Assembly: GCA_958299035.1 (NCBI GenBank)
Contig: CATQJL010000001.1
Location: 21,063,433 to 21,127,432 of the forward strand
DNA length: 64,000 bases
Reading direction: 5' to 3'
Source: Cylicocyclus nassatus
Taxonomy: Eukaryota; Nematoda; Chromadorea; Rhabditida; Strongylidae
Of the stretch, positions 11,350 through 23,700 are shown in pieces. Both the position numbers and the translations under genes were made by a program. The notes below the pieces were generated by a model. It had not been told where the DNA came from. It worked only from the letters and a program-made list of their open reading frames with translations, and ran no database searches. Position 1 is the first letter of the stretch, and every line of letters starts with the position of its first letter.

Positions 11350-12320
11350 CATGAAAATAACTTTCATTCGGGAACACGCCTACATTAAGATTTGGCAGTC
11401 GAATGAAAAACAGTGACGAGGACTAATCTAGTGGGATACAGATGAAATATGATTCGACTTAAAGAAAAAAACGGAGATTTTTTGTCGACAAAAAGTGTTT
11501 AAGTAATTCAAAGTTGTCAGTAGGCATGTTAAATATCTATTCACAGAATAAATAGACTTGGCATGTATTACTCACAAATCAGACGCCGTGGTTACTATCT
11601 GTTTTGATATCGTCCGTTCTACGCCCCTAACGAATTCACTTCATCAGCTACCTGACATCCGTTACTCAATTATTTGCCAGTTAAACACAACGCCCGAGGG
11701 TCTTTTTTGATGATAAAAAGGCGCTTTGGATTCGTTCATATCAAATGAGGGTCTCCCCAATCCCTTATTGCAATAGTTGTCACTTCTTGTTTGAATTTTA
11801 GAAACTTCAGTGTCTCTAATTATATAGATGATTTAGCTGGGCACCTACTTTCCATCACAAATATTAAAGACGTATGCAAAAAAGCACTAACAATTTTTCA
11901 TCAATTCCCTGCTTCTAGGCCTTGACTTGGCAGATAATCAAACATTTCATAATTTCTAAAAAAACGCTCTAAATTATTTGCTCTCCTGGCTTGTATTAAG
12001 CAAAACAATCCCTGGCAAGAATCTGTTTGAAAAAACATTATTCTATACTAATCTGATAAAGAAGCAGTAGTGAAAAGCAGAACTTGCTTCCAAGTTTTTA
12101 TTCTCTCTACCACCACTGTACCTCCAACCCAACCCCGTGAAAAGCCACTTCAATCTATGGGCTTCCCACACAATAGCCCTTACATGCAATATTCACCTAT
12201 GTCTCTCAGAGCAATTCGGGAAATGACATAGGATTATCGCATATGTGCATATCGAGCCACCTATGTAGATTTGATGCTTTGTTACTCTTCTGCATATTTT
12301 ACGCTTTTACATGCAAATTC
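11350..12320. other. AT-rich stretch without a gene
   Basis: This stretch resembles 8080-8560 in several patches. TCAGACNNCNGTGGNNACTATCTGTTTTGATAT and AAAGGCGCTTTGGATTCNTTCATATC occur at both 8290-8460 and 11580-11750, in the same orientation. The two sides of nested element A are therefore diverged direct duplicates of about 500 bp. No coding sequence is recognised. Confidence 0.5.
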
Positions 12321-12329
12321 TGCGATATA

Positions 12330-13018
12330 AACGCGTTGTCGCGCCGAAAATGCCGCATTGCGATAGCTCGCTTGAACCTCAACCAATTGAACTCTAGCTT
12401 AGATATCTGAAACCAGCGCCTTCTGGACAATTTAAAAGTGTTTTCAAAAGTTTCAAAATTTCCTTCACAAAGATCTTTTTTTGGGATCATCGGCGGTATT
12501 AACGCATTGCCGCGTTGGTATCGCCGCTCCCCCATAACTTTCTTCAGCCCAAACATATAAACTTGTTTGAATATTTGGAGCCAGCGTCTCCTAAGCTACC
12601 TAAAAACGTTTTCAAAAATTTCAGAATCTTTTACAAGTTTTTTGGCTCCATGCCAGCGGCGATCTAAACTCAATGTCGCTGGAAGCGCTGCATTACTGTA
12701 ACTCGGCTCAAAGTCTTTCAGCTGAAATCCCGATTAGATTTTTTGAAATCAGCGCGGTTTTATCTACCTATGGGTATGCTCAAATATTGCAAGATCTTTT
12801 GTCTTGGTACCTTTTGCACTATTGAGCGAAATGTACGACGATATGAACGCCATGCAACGTCGGAAAAGCCGGATTGGTGTAACTTTCTTCACGCTTTCCC
12901 CAGCGAATTCTAATGCTGATATTCAGAACAAGCGAGTTCTAAGCTATCTGAGGATATGCTCAAAACCTGTAAAATCCCAAATTTTTTCTCAGGTTTTTTT
13001 GGTCCCTCATAGTGCCCT
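12330..13018 (+). repeat. Four diverged ~171-bp tandem units
   Basis: Units start at 12330, 12501, 12672 and 12846. Each opens with AAcGc/AAtGt-type sequence and a GCATTGC or TGCCGC core. It continues through a block like GAAACCAGCGCC / GAGCCAGCGTCTC / GAAATCAGCGCGG, then CTNAGCTATCTGA-like sequence, a CTCAAAANNT block, and a T-rich run ending in GGNNCC. Periods are 171, 171 and 174 bp. The units are only loosely similar, so the array is old. No member is a conserved coding sequence. The period is close to nucleosome-repeat length, as in many satellites. Alignment is by eye. Confidence 0.55.
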
Positions 13019-13019
13019 A

Positions 13020-16000
13020 ATCAATCAGGCTGGCTCTGGCCATAGCCGTAGTGACCTCACTGTATCGATTTATTATCAAGGTTATCAAGATGATGACACA
13101 TGATGTTGTTGTTGAAATATATTCGTAGTCTGACTCATAATTCTAGAATCATTTACGGCTGTCATGAATTTTTCGATTTGAAAAATCAAATTCAATTTAA
13201 AAAAACCTGATTAATTCCAAAAGTTTCGTAACATAAGTAGAATAAGCATTGAAATGCTTTCAACTTGTAAATGTGCTTTCGATTTGTCAATGTACCCACC
13301 AAGCTGCATAAAGCATTCATTAAAAAAATGTTCGAGAAGTCCATTTTCTCGTGACTTACCGAAGAAACAGGGAAGGGTGTAAGCAAACTCAGTATATAGA
13401 ATTGTTAAACAGAACCAGCAGATGCTGGGCTACTAATCTTACAATGTATAAGCCATTTCATGTTCTGTTAAAAGCCGTCAAAGTACAGCGCGCACGCTTT
13501 TTTTCGGACATGTCTGAAAAATTCCTGATTTGTGGATATATCGTAGCTCAATGACTCATCTGTATTTTCAGCGACTACCCTATTAGTAGGATCCAGTACT
13601 CACTCTTTCATTTTTTGCACTTGCCACTCCTGTAAAAACGCTACGTCTCAGAAATCACCAGTGCAAGATCCATGCTCATCATTCTTTTTCAAAGCAAAAT
13701 GACGAAACAATTTCCAGCAGCAAAATCTTATTTGAAATATACGACTCGAATCAGCTTTAGACTTGCAATCGAACGGTATAGCTTTTGAGTGATTTAATCG
13801 CTCATGAGGTATACTCGATAATTATTGTCTCCGGGCTTCAGAAGCAAGAGCGTGACATGGAGGCCACAGAGGTGCGAAGAATGCATGTCCATACGATTGC
13901 CGTTATCTCATTAGATCATTGATCATTTCTATCATTTTATCTATCATTAGTTTGTGAAGTTGTGAAAAATTTTCATATCCTTGTTATTTCCAGCTGGTTC
14001 CAACGCTGATGTTTCTCGCCGAAAAACCGCTTTTTGTTTTTCGAAATGTAAAAACTATTAGGTTAAAATACAGAATCATTACAGTTTTACTCTTATGCAT
14101 ATTTTATCGCTTTTACATGCAGAACTATGTATTAGCAGAAATTTCTGAAATTTGATTATGGGATATCACTTATTGAAAATTGTTCTTTTATTTTAATCAT
14201 GCAGAAAAGTGGCTCATGTCTTCAGCTCTTTTAGTAGGAAGAACAAAGGTGGAAGGTGGGTTGCTTCAGAAGAAAAGAAGGGTGATAAAGACATCAAGAT
14301 TATTCGTTAACTGTCACTGTTGCTCAGAAATACCTAAAAATTTTACGGAGTCTTCCGGTACCTTGACATCTGCGAAAGATGAGGATAAGACTATCGTCAA
14401 AAGATGAGTTGTCAGCCATCAACCCTAAACCTTTTTAACCCCACCCCTTTGGCAAAGTCCACCCACTCCATTGCCCTCTGCAGGCACATAGACTTTGCTT
14501 TGGAGAATCTCTTTGGAACTTTCGCTAACTACTACGATAAACTAAGCTCAAATTTTTTGCAGCAGTATTTTCTATCCTTTCTCAGGATAGAACACCATGG
14601 ACACAGTCACGCCTTCTCAAAATTTGATATGAGAGAGTTGTACCAGTCGACTGTGCCCTTGGCTGAAATGTGATTGATGGGCGAAGTGCCAAATTCCAAC
14701 GCTCCCTCCCTCGCTAATACCCGCATAAGTGCCGTCACTCTGCAGATTTGCAGAGTGAGAGCTTGTCATCTACTGATAATTTGTCTTCTCTGAAGTTACC
14801 ATTAGAATCGAATTATATGAACTTGCTCCCTTTTTGGCCTTTTCCACAGTACGCTAGTATCCACTGTTCTATTGAAAAGTAATAAAAGACTTATAACTCC
14901 TTTTCTTCCTATGTTTTCTCTGTTCTTCCACCCGTTTTATCCTAATTCTGTGGGAAAGATTTTTCTCCATTGTGATCAACCTCCATCTAGCAACCAAATC
15001 TTGACTAATGCAACAGTTGACAGATACTTTCAGCCTTTCCGAAGGTACAACAAGTACAACAACTTTGCCAATTTTTACTCATTTTGTCTGAAATCATAAA
15101 AGCAATTATAAAGTGTACTTACGACTCTGAAAATGCAGTTTAAGACAAAGAAGAGGATCATGTTGTTTGACTATAGAAACCTCTATAAAAGCATGTCATA
15201 GCATAAGACCCATCAATCCGTAATATGATAACGTTGTCAGTGCTTCATTCGGGATGCTACGGCTATTCAAAACATATAGTATATGTACTATAAATGTTAG
15301 TACTTGCCTATTTTATAAAGTAGACTACGTTCTCACAACTCTTTCTTGAAATCATGATGTAAGCCGCGCACAGTTGCTTTTTTTGAAAAGCGTAATCTCC
15401 TCCAATCCCTATAAACTCGTCTATTTTGACTTATAGCGTGTCCTAAGTAGGATTATTCATCAAAGATGAAGGATAAAACATTCGGTGTTTCTGACACCAG
15501 CTGCAGGCATGCGCCGAGCACACTATAGCGAGCCTACAGTAACTGGCTGGTCCTCTCAAATTATTATCCTCCCAGATTACTGTGGTACCAATCTACCTGT
15601 CACGGAGTGTTGAAAGTCTTGGCCTAGATGTGGGATCGGATCTGGGTCCAATCTGGTGTTAACAGCGCCTCAAACCTATGCGCCGCTCGACACAATTATT
15701 CAGTTACTTTAATTAGCCTGATGTAGAAGTGTTTGAGTTGAAAGGTTTGCTTCCTGTGACGATCTAAGTCTCCCAATAACTTAAGTCCCTTCTCGATGTT
15801 CTTGCCGTGATATATAATAATGAAAAACGATTGGTGGATTGTGTAATATGAATACAAATGAAGTCAGCTTTAGATATGGACCAAATTTCCGACAAAAGTT
15901 TCGGTCGAAAAAGTAAAGGGTAATATGAGAGACCGAACTACTCAAACATTTTTTGAGAAGCCATGTATGGTGAAAAGAAAACCATGCTCTGTTTTGCTAA

Positions 16001-17460
16001 TGGCCTCTTGAAACAGAATCGGTGCTGACATATTGCGAATATCACGTTTTAAATTGAAACAATGAAATTTTTCAACTGTAGAAAATGTTAAAAGTTGAGA
16101 ACATCTTGTGTTTAGCATGAAGCAAATCCTCCAATGATCGTTAAGTGAGTAATAAGCAGCGCTTTACACCTAAAATCTAAAGAAGAAGTGAAGGCTCAAT
16201 GTTTTTTACACAATTGCTTTTTAATAAAAAAAACAGCTTTTTAGTATGGAAAATCGCATGGGAAAAATTCCCTTCTTCCAATGTAAGTATTAACTGGTTT
16301 CTTGCACAAAGTCGTATCTTATTCAAATCTGCAAAGTTGTAGCTGCAAATATGATTACTTCCCATGTTGCCCAAACTTCGAATACTGCACGTGAACCATA
16401 AAATATAATAATTGGATATTATGGTTTTTTTGAATTTCTCTAATCCTATGCAAATAAATGCAAAGTTCAACCATGCAAACACTATGCCTGGGAATTACAA
16501 AATGTTTTAAAGCTTTCAGATGTTCCGGTGTTGACTTTTGATTCTTATGCCCATACGCCTTGGCTTCAGAAGGCTACCGTAAAACTTTAAAGTCTCTTTT
16601 TCAGATTCATTCTTCTCTCGCAAAAAAACGTAAGGCAATTCTAAATTACGAAATTGCCATTTTAAGTTGAATGGAAGTGACGTCATTCAAAATGAGCGTT
16701 GAATTCTTTCCTTTTTATGCATAAATTTTAGCTTATTCAAAAATCATGAGCGAAAAGACATTTGTAAATATTAATTTTTGATCTCATAGAGACAATAATA
16801 CTAAAAGGATAAAAATGGAAACTTGACGCACCGGCTCAACAGTTTCAAGAGCCCTTAACCAAAATGAGAACCTTCAATACCGAATGGGTGCTTACGTTGG
16901 GTATCTAATGATATATGAAATAACAGCGAAAAAACTGATTTGTCCAAAAAATTGAGGCTTGCGCCGCCCCTCCTGTCATATCTCATACACTTCTGCTGCA
17001 TTAGCCAGTTTCCTAAAGCAATTTTGCTAATCTGTAATAACTTTGAGTACTTGTTTTCTCCTAAAAGAACTAAGCTGAGTGCGACCAAAAATCTTCAGAA
17101 AATTCCCGTCATATTTCTGCTGCTAAAGACTCCCATTCCCACTGAACGGATGTTTGCAGAGTTTGTTGTGCTTTCTTCTGAGCGACTTTGGATTGTTCGC
17201 TTCGTTTTTGGTGCTTGCAATTTGTGCCTCATTTGTGTGAACTTGCTAACAATCTGCATTGTATTTTGATGGAAAAAAGCAAAACTACAAAAAGATTTGT
17301 GCCCACGCTTGCCAGTATTGCAAAAGAGCATGGTCTCTGTTTCTTCTTCCGTCCCTTCCCCTGTTCCCCTATAGCTAATGAGCTAACAATGAAATGAGGA
17401 CGCTTTTCTACTAATGCTCAACAGTACCATCAGAGTTTTCCATACTTTTCTCAACTACCA
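13020..17460. other. Long stretch without a supported gene
   Basis: The motif TTACTCTTNTGCATATTTTA followed by CGCTTTTACATGCA occurs at about 12282-12315 and again at about 14089-14122, so a short dispersed repeat is present. CCACCCCTTTGGCAAAGTCC with CACCCACTCCATTGCCCT at 14437-14480 resembles sequence inside the TTAA element at 28.7 kb. Frames at 14180-14673, 16177-16482 and 16940-17269 lack convincing splice sites and known motifs. Confidence 0.35.
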
Positions 17461-17468
17461 AATAGTAC

Positions 17469-17911
17469 CCTATTTTCCGGCTTATAAGCCGCACCTATCG
17501 CAGCGAAAAATGGCGCGAGAACACCCTCGGAAGAAATCGAACAACTCTTCGCTGCGCATGTTCATGTCTTCGAGCATTTCTTTTCTCCTTTCAAACTTTC
17601 GGTCGATTTTCCTGCTGTTTAGGTTGTAATCTCTTTAATCAAGGATAAAATGGAATTAACGGTCTTTCTTTTGTTTTCTTTGATGTTTACCCGATGTTAG
17701 AGGTGCGCTATCGTTTAATTTCCATGATACTGCTAATATTCTAACGGTGCTTTCAATGCATATGCAACAAAGGATGAAAGCCGAAAATCATTGTCAGGCT
17801 ACTAGGTAAAAAGGAGGTAATTAGCTGCTTGTGCGGCTTCACGTATCGCGACCGTCTTCGCACATTATCCCGCGCCCGGTAAAATTTGCGACTTATACAC
17901 TGAAAATAGGG
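17469..17911. mobile_element. TA-flanked MITE, CCCTATTTTC ends
   Basis: The left end CCCTATTTTCCGGCTTATAA is matched by the right end TTATACACTGAAAATAGGG. TA duplications lie at 17467-17468 and 17912-17913. A second inverted patch (GCCGCACCTATCGC and GTGCGGCTTCACGTATCGCG) lies inward in both arms. The interior has no transposase. Tc1/mariner-type by its TA target; no closer family is named. Confidence 0.6.
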
Positions 17912-18292
17912 TATTTTAGACCATAAGGTCATCTTTGGGCGCAGTTTACGTCTGTGCGATGTTTGCCGAAGCAACAAATCTTGAGCCTCGTTTGGGTCAC
18001 TTTTCTAGTCGTTGTGGGCCTCTACTTCAGAAGCTGGGCTATCTAACTTTTTAGGTCATAATGAGTTAATGAGTTCATCCTCAACACAGGGTGTGCTAAA
18101 AGTCTTGTAGCCTAGTATTCAACCTGATAAGAACAATAACAATACGGGCTGACGTGGAGATATAATTCAGAGCACAAATTACTAAAACAACAACCAATGC
18201 AATAGAGTATTCAAATTTTTGAAGGCATTCTTTCTTGTTAACGGAAGCCTTTGAACTGTTGGCGATTGCCACTGCCGTGTCACGCAGGCATA

Positions 18293-19017
18293 GTGTGGAC
18301 CCCGGCCAGCTTCCCACAGGTACCGCCGCGCCGCATACGCAACGCGCGCTCGGCTTTACGCTTCTCGTTTCACCTATCGATAAAAAGCATTTTTACTTGA
18401 GGTAGGATCAAAATAAGCAGTGGAAGCCACTAATCACAACTCGAGAAAGACCTAAGCAAAAGGAGAACGTTCGCAACTCTCACTAGCGCCCAGATTCAGT
18501 CAGTCCCCTGCATTGCTGATATGAAGATACCGGTGATTGAAAATCGCAGAAGAAAGAAAAAGCAGAGGATCACTTTCGAGACTTCGAGAGTTTCCCTCTG
18601 TGGTCATGAAAATTGAACCGTAAGGAGAGCACATTCGTACAAGCACAGCCCTATTGGCGCATTACAAAAGAACTAGAAGCAAGTATACTTTACAAATCAA
18701 CAGGATAGGCACGTTTACTCTAATCAAAACCTTTGAAAAAGTATTTCACTGCAACATGCTAGTGCCTTCGCTATTGAGAAAAGAACGTGGAATCTGTGAA
18801 ACAAAGGCCCTCAAACCTGTTAAGGCTCGTAAAAACCCATTATCTCAGTTGTCGTGAGTTGCCTTCACCTAAAATAGAGCGTTCATAAAAAGAAAAACAT
18901 CAATTTGGAGAGAAAAGCATAAAAATTTTAATTAGAAGCAGAAACGAAAGCGCACTAAAGGCATACGCTGCGGGCGCGTCGCGGAGGTACCTATGATAAG
19001 CTGGCCGGGGTCCACGC
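18293..19017. mobile_element. Foldback TA-element, GTGTGGACCCCGGCC ends
   Basis: The left end GTGTGGACCCCGGCCAGCTT (18293) mirrors AAGCTGGCCGGGGTCCACGC at the right end (19017). TA lies at 18291-18292 and 19018-19019. The inverted homology extends inward for about 80 bp with mismatches (AGGTACC, CCGCATACGC). The GC-rich ends contrast with an AT-rich middle. No transposase frame was seen. Confidence 0.7.
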
Positions 19018-19814
19018 TATAATCATCATCCATTTCGTCCCACGCCTTTTTAAGAAAATAGTTTCTATCGCTCTCAGAAAATGTGCAGTGTGTTAAAGCA
19101 AGCTTTCAGTTATAACATACTTATTGTTAGAAAAAGATTTTTGTAAAACTCAAAATTGAAATTATAGAAATCGAAGCAGACATGTGCAGACCTCACGCTG
19201 GGGTTTTGAACGCAATTGCGGAAAGTCAAAACAGAAAAGGGTATAATGTGTTCTGGAACTAAGTTCATCGTTCAACCTGAACTAAAATCTTACCCAAAAG
19301 ACATATGGAGAGAGCATTACTTTAGCTTCAGAGACTGCTTCACCTTTGAGGATTCCAAATCATTTTCAAAGACAGAGTGGCCGGGGCGCGCACTCAAAAT
19401 TTCCAAGGTTTTTTGTCTATCTCGAATCAGATTCTTGAGTGCAGCTATTATAATGATAGTAGTATTCTCTACAACACGGACATGCAATTGTACCAGAGTG
19501 TTCCAAATGTGCACAATGGAAAAATAGACTTTTGCAGTTGCGGCTGCGGCTAATATTGTCATTGGCATTCCTTGTAGTACTTCTCAAAAATTTCGAAAGA
19601 TTTTTTTTATTGTTGGGGCTTCGTCCAGCAATTCACCTAAAACCAAACGCTGTAAAAGTTTCCTAAGGGCATCTTTATCCAAAAAATGGCAGTACAAATT
19701 TGCTTTTACGATGTTCACCTTCGCCATGTTTTGAAATATCTTGTATAACTCTGTTGGTCTTTGTTAATTTGTTAACATCTTCTTTAGTCCACTTTCCGCT
19801 TAGAAAAAATGGTA

Positions 19815-19970
19815 TACAATACCGCTCACATTTTTTGAAAAAAAGACGCGAATGTATGGGCATGTATGGACATGTGCGGACATGTCCATACATGTATGGA
19901 CATGTCCGCACATGTCCATACATGTCCATTCATTCGCGTCTTTTTTTCAAAAAATGTGAGCGGTATTGTA
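19815..19970. mobile_element. 156-bp palindrome with GGACATGTCC repeats
   Basis: The arms 19815-19892 and 19893-19970 pair over their whole length with only about two mismatches, without any loop. The ends are TACAATACCGCTCAC and its complement, followed inward by a T/A run and GACGCGAATG. The centre is a chain of CATGT units, including GGACATGTCC twice and GGACATGTGC/GCACATGTCC. The end motif GTGAGCGGTATTGT recurs at about 45693, so this is a dispersed short palindromic element. GGACATGTCC fits the p53-family half-site consensus; binding is untested. Confidence 0.8.
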
Positions 19971-20686
19971 AGTAAGAAATCTCACTAATGGTCTTCGTAT
20001 TTTTAATCAAACGAAGTTTGCAGGAATATTGTTCTGCAAAAGTCAACGCTCAGTTTGCATTGAGATTTAAAAAAGCAATGATGTTTCTCTTGCCCTACAT
20101 CCCGTCCCAGAAAAGAAGCAAGCAACCGTTCAGATTTTCATCTCTACATCTAGTTGCATTGCATTCAAGGTCTTATGGTCCATATCTCCAAAAAAACCAT
20201 TCAGCATGGCCTTTCTGTCCACATGGCACTTTCCTTCTGCGGATAAATATCTATGTGGTTGCCCAAGTGCTCCGCTTAGTTTCTGCTTTATGACTGTCTT
20301 AAATTTTGTGCTTCAATCTCATAACAGTTTCAAATTCTTAGTTGGCCTCCTTGGTCAATAAAGTCCCAAAAGCATTCTACGAGTGCACAGAAAACGATCC
20401 TCTCAATGATGTGGCGGCAATCAGTGGCTGGATTGTGTTCGCGTTTTGTTTCTAATCAGTGCTGTTCTGACTTACATGCGGAAATCTGTTAACGCTATTT
20501 GAGAGTTCGTCGACATTTCTGCCTGATTCATGATTTTTCCCAAAAGTCACTCTAAATTGTTCCTCCTCAATCACGCTTCGCAACTCGAGAAAAGTTCCTC
20601 AAATTCAAACTGCAGTCCATCTCTTAGCTTATCCTTTATGGTACGTCCTATCCATATAATTTTCTTACTCATAAATGTTCTAGCTC

Positions 20687-20693
20687 TCTTCAG
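20687..20693 (+). promoter_or_regulatory. Splice acceptor before coiled-coil gene start
   Basis: CTCTTCAG, preceded by a T-rich stretch, lies 14 nt upstream of the ATG at 20708. It could accept a spliced leader, or close a 53-bp intron opened by the donor ATG|GTACGT at 20641. An in-frame TAG just upstream supports 20708 as the first usable start in this frame. Confidence 0.4.
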
Positions 20694-20707
20694 TTGATCC
20701 TTATATA

Positions 20708-23700
20708 ATGAGCGGTGGCTTTTTTGATGGTCGACTAAAGCTTTGTAAAGCTACGGTATTGTTCCACGGTGACTTACAGGTAACTGAAAATCAACTTTGT
20801 GTCAGAATTTTGAGCTCTGGGTGAAAATTTGTTAGATGAAGCATCACTAGAACGAACGTCCCATATAAAATTCAGACAACATCACTGATTGATCTAGAGC
20901 GTCGCACAATAACTGTAACTGTAACTTTGTATTACTAGGCCAATAGCTTCAGTACTGATAATACAAGTGTGTCTACTCGCAGATCTCTGGGAATCGTTTA
21001 GTTGTATGAGTCACCAGGACATAATATGAAGCTGTTGCCATACAAATAAACAGAAATCTTAACCTAGAAAGCCATAGTTTTCTCTTATTGTTAGAAAAAA
21101 AACCAGCCAGTAGAAGGAGTAGAAGGAGCATCTCTTTACACAACTTGATTTCCTCGCTGAGACACTTTATCCGATTCCACTTTCAGTTTCAAGAGCAACT
21201 GTCTTACATAGACAAGCGTTACGATCATCTTCGGAAGCTTACGCAAACACTTAAGAGGAAGATAAATGATTTAGAGGTGAGCCTCACTATGGGAATACAA
21301 ATTTGATAAATGCAACCTTATTAGGACATTATGCGACAACACAATGACGACGAAAATATGAAGCAAATCCAACAACTTATCGAAGACATAAGAAGGGAAA
21401 AGCAGATGATGCGCGATGAGGCTCACATTATTCGAGGAGAACTTTCTCAAGCTATCTACAATGCGGACTTGAGGTATGGTATTTTGAAGGCTGTGGGTTA
21501 CAGCAGAGCATTTAACTGGCACATCTATCAGATTGAGTTCGTCTTCTTCAGAATAAGCATTACATCTCAGCCATACTGCAGAGCGCCGTTCCTTTCTATG
21601 TTACCCCCTCACAGTGGCATATCGAGAGCACCCCCCCCTCCCCTTCCCCCGAGAATGGGTCACGAAATTTTCGAAAGATACTTACATGAGTTATAAAATT
21701 GTGCAAGTGACTTGTTTGTATTTGTAATTGATTAGAACAATTTTTTAAATTTTTTTGGAAAATCAATTTATCGTACAAAAAATTTTTTTCTCGGGGGTGT
21801 GGCTGACGACACGCCCTCTTTTCCCAGAATTTGGGGGTTATGAGCCTGCGAAAGTTGTGAGAAGCATACCAGAAAAATTTTCTGGGTGCGCTGTCTTTTG
21901 TCCCCCACCCCCCTGTACGGAAATCCTGATTACGCCACTGCCTTGTAAGATAGATAGAGGGGAACAAAAAACAGAGAGACAGAAAGAACATTACCGCAAC
22001 AAACTTTCATGATTTTTGTTTCTAAAGCTATAGAGATTGCAGAGTGCTTTAAGGTTTTGGCAGAATTTCGTTCTTTAGTTTTTCACCTTTTCGGAGCCTT
22101 CTTGCCGTAAGGGGCCCATATCTGGGCTTCGTAGCTTATGAAAATGGCGAAAATGAGCTTTTCTTGAAGCTTTCTAGGCCCGCAATTAGTCTTAAAGTAC
22201 GTGTAAGTTGGCGGAGTCCGAAACGAGAGGCGGGATGCGGGAGACTTTTGGCGTATTTTCACTAAATGCGGACCTGGAAAACTTCAAAAGGCTCTTCTTC
22301 CCGTTTTCATGCGCTGAAAAGCTCAGACATTCATCAATTTCCCACTCGCTGTTCATTATTAAGGAGTGCCCGGACAGGCGAGAGCGCCAATCCCGAGCTT
22401 TATCAAAATTTAGAACGTGGTCCGATCTGGCAATTTTGGCCATGTCGGGCATAGTAGACGGGCAGCGGAGCCCGACTGATCGAGATCGGGCCCTGCTGCC
22501 CGACTGCCGTGCCCGACATGGCCATACTTGCCAGATCGGACCATACTCGCCAATAGACAGGAGTCCGATCATCAGCTTGTCTTCATATATCGCGGGCGCC
22601 AGTGCCCGCACCTGTGCGGGTTATTACCTGTACACTCAGATAATCGCCGGGGGCAGGCGGTCCGCAAACTCGCGCTTTTCTGCAAGCGGTCAGCAGAATT
22701 TAAGGGCGTAGCCAAACCTTCAGCGGGCGGCACTTCCTTTACTGTCTAATATTCTGCCAGCGGGCTGCAACACAAAATTTTCTGCAGGCGCTCGTCAAAT
22801 AATCTCTTTCAGCGAGCGCTGGTCAAAATTTCAGCTGGCGCTTAAACGCTGTTTAAGCAGTTTCGGGCGTACGCCGAGCAAAGGTGAGACTCTACATGGC
22901 AGAGGTGTCATCGATGGTTTAATTACTCAAGTTTGAGGTACTTTCTCTCAGCGGAAAGTACCTGGGGGCTGCGCGGTCCTCCATAAAGGACCGTGCGGCC
23001 CTCGGAAATTTGAGTCCGCGAGAATGCGGCCACTGCGCCGCAGCTAATCTATGAGTAAACCGCGATTGTTCTCCAAGCATTCGTCTAAAATTTCGCTAAA
23101 ATTCTTCCAGATATATGCAAGCTGACCGCAAGAAATCTACGAACTATTTTTCCGGTGCCCGCCCGCCCTTAGTTCGCATGGCCGCCTGCCCCCGGCGATT
23201 ATCTGAGCAGGAACCCCTTCCTATATAGGTGATGAATACTGCCCAGATATTGGTTCCTCATGGCGAGAAAAGTCCGAATATGTGAAAAACTAAACAGCGA
23301 ATTTCTGCCGAGATGCTGCCTTCAATGGCAGCCGCTTGGCAGATACTCGACTGGAGTTTTTTTGCTTACCTGATGTAATTTAAGGCGCTGCGCGAAGCAA
23401 AAAGCACCATTTCCCAAGGCCTTTCATTTTGAATTTGGACGAGTGGAGCACTCCCGCCTTGGTTAGAGATGCAGAATCGTTGCGGAACCCTCTCAGTCAT
23501 AACATTGCGGCATGCATTCTCTAATGGGTCAGCGAGAATTGCAATCGTCCGCACGTATTAGAATGGCTTGCGCGTAATGTGTTTAAGGGTACTTTTCTAA
23601 GCAAGGGTAGCACGCTGTGCAATCAGACCTGCTCTGTTCTCATGCTTGGGGTGCAAGCAACCTTCCATGTCAAGATTTCGGGATGTTCGGTTTTGACAAG

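Larger units (their letters stand above)
22200..23230. other. GC-rich foldback block inside intron 3
   Basis: This block is much richer in GC and CpG than its surroundings and holds many short inverted repeats of GCGGGC, GCCCG and GCGCT type. Open frames of up to 167 codons (22208-22711) on both strands are by-products of the high GC and the palindromes. A foreign or multiply rearranged transposon is likely. No transposase motif was recognised. Confidence 0.5.

Noticed and set aside
22208..22711. 167-codon plus-strand frame
   Set aside because: It lies in a GC-rich foldback where several frames on both strands are open together; no motif and no splice logic.
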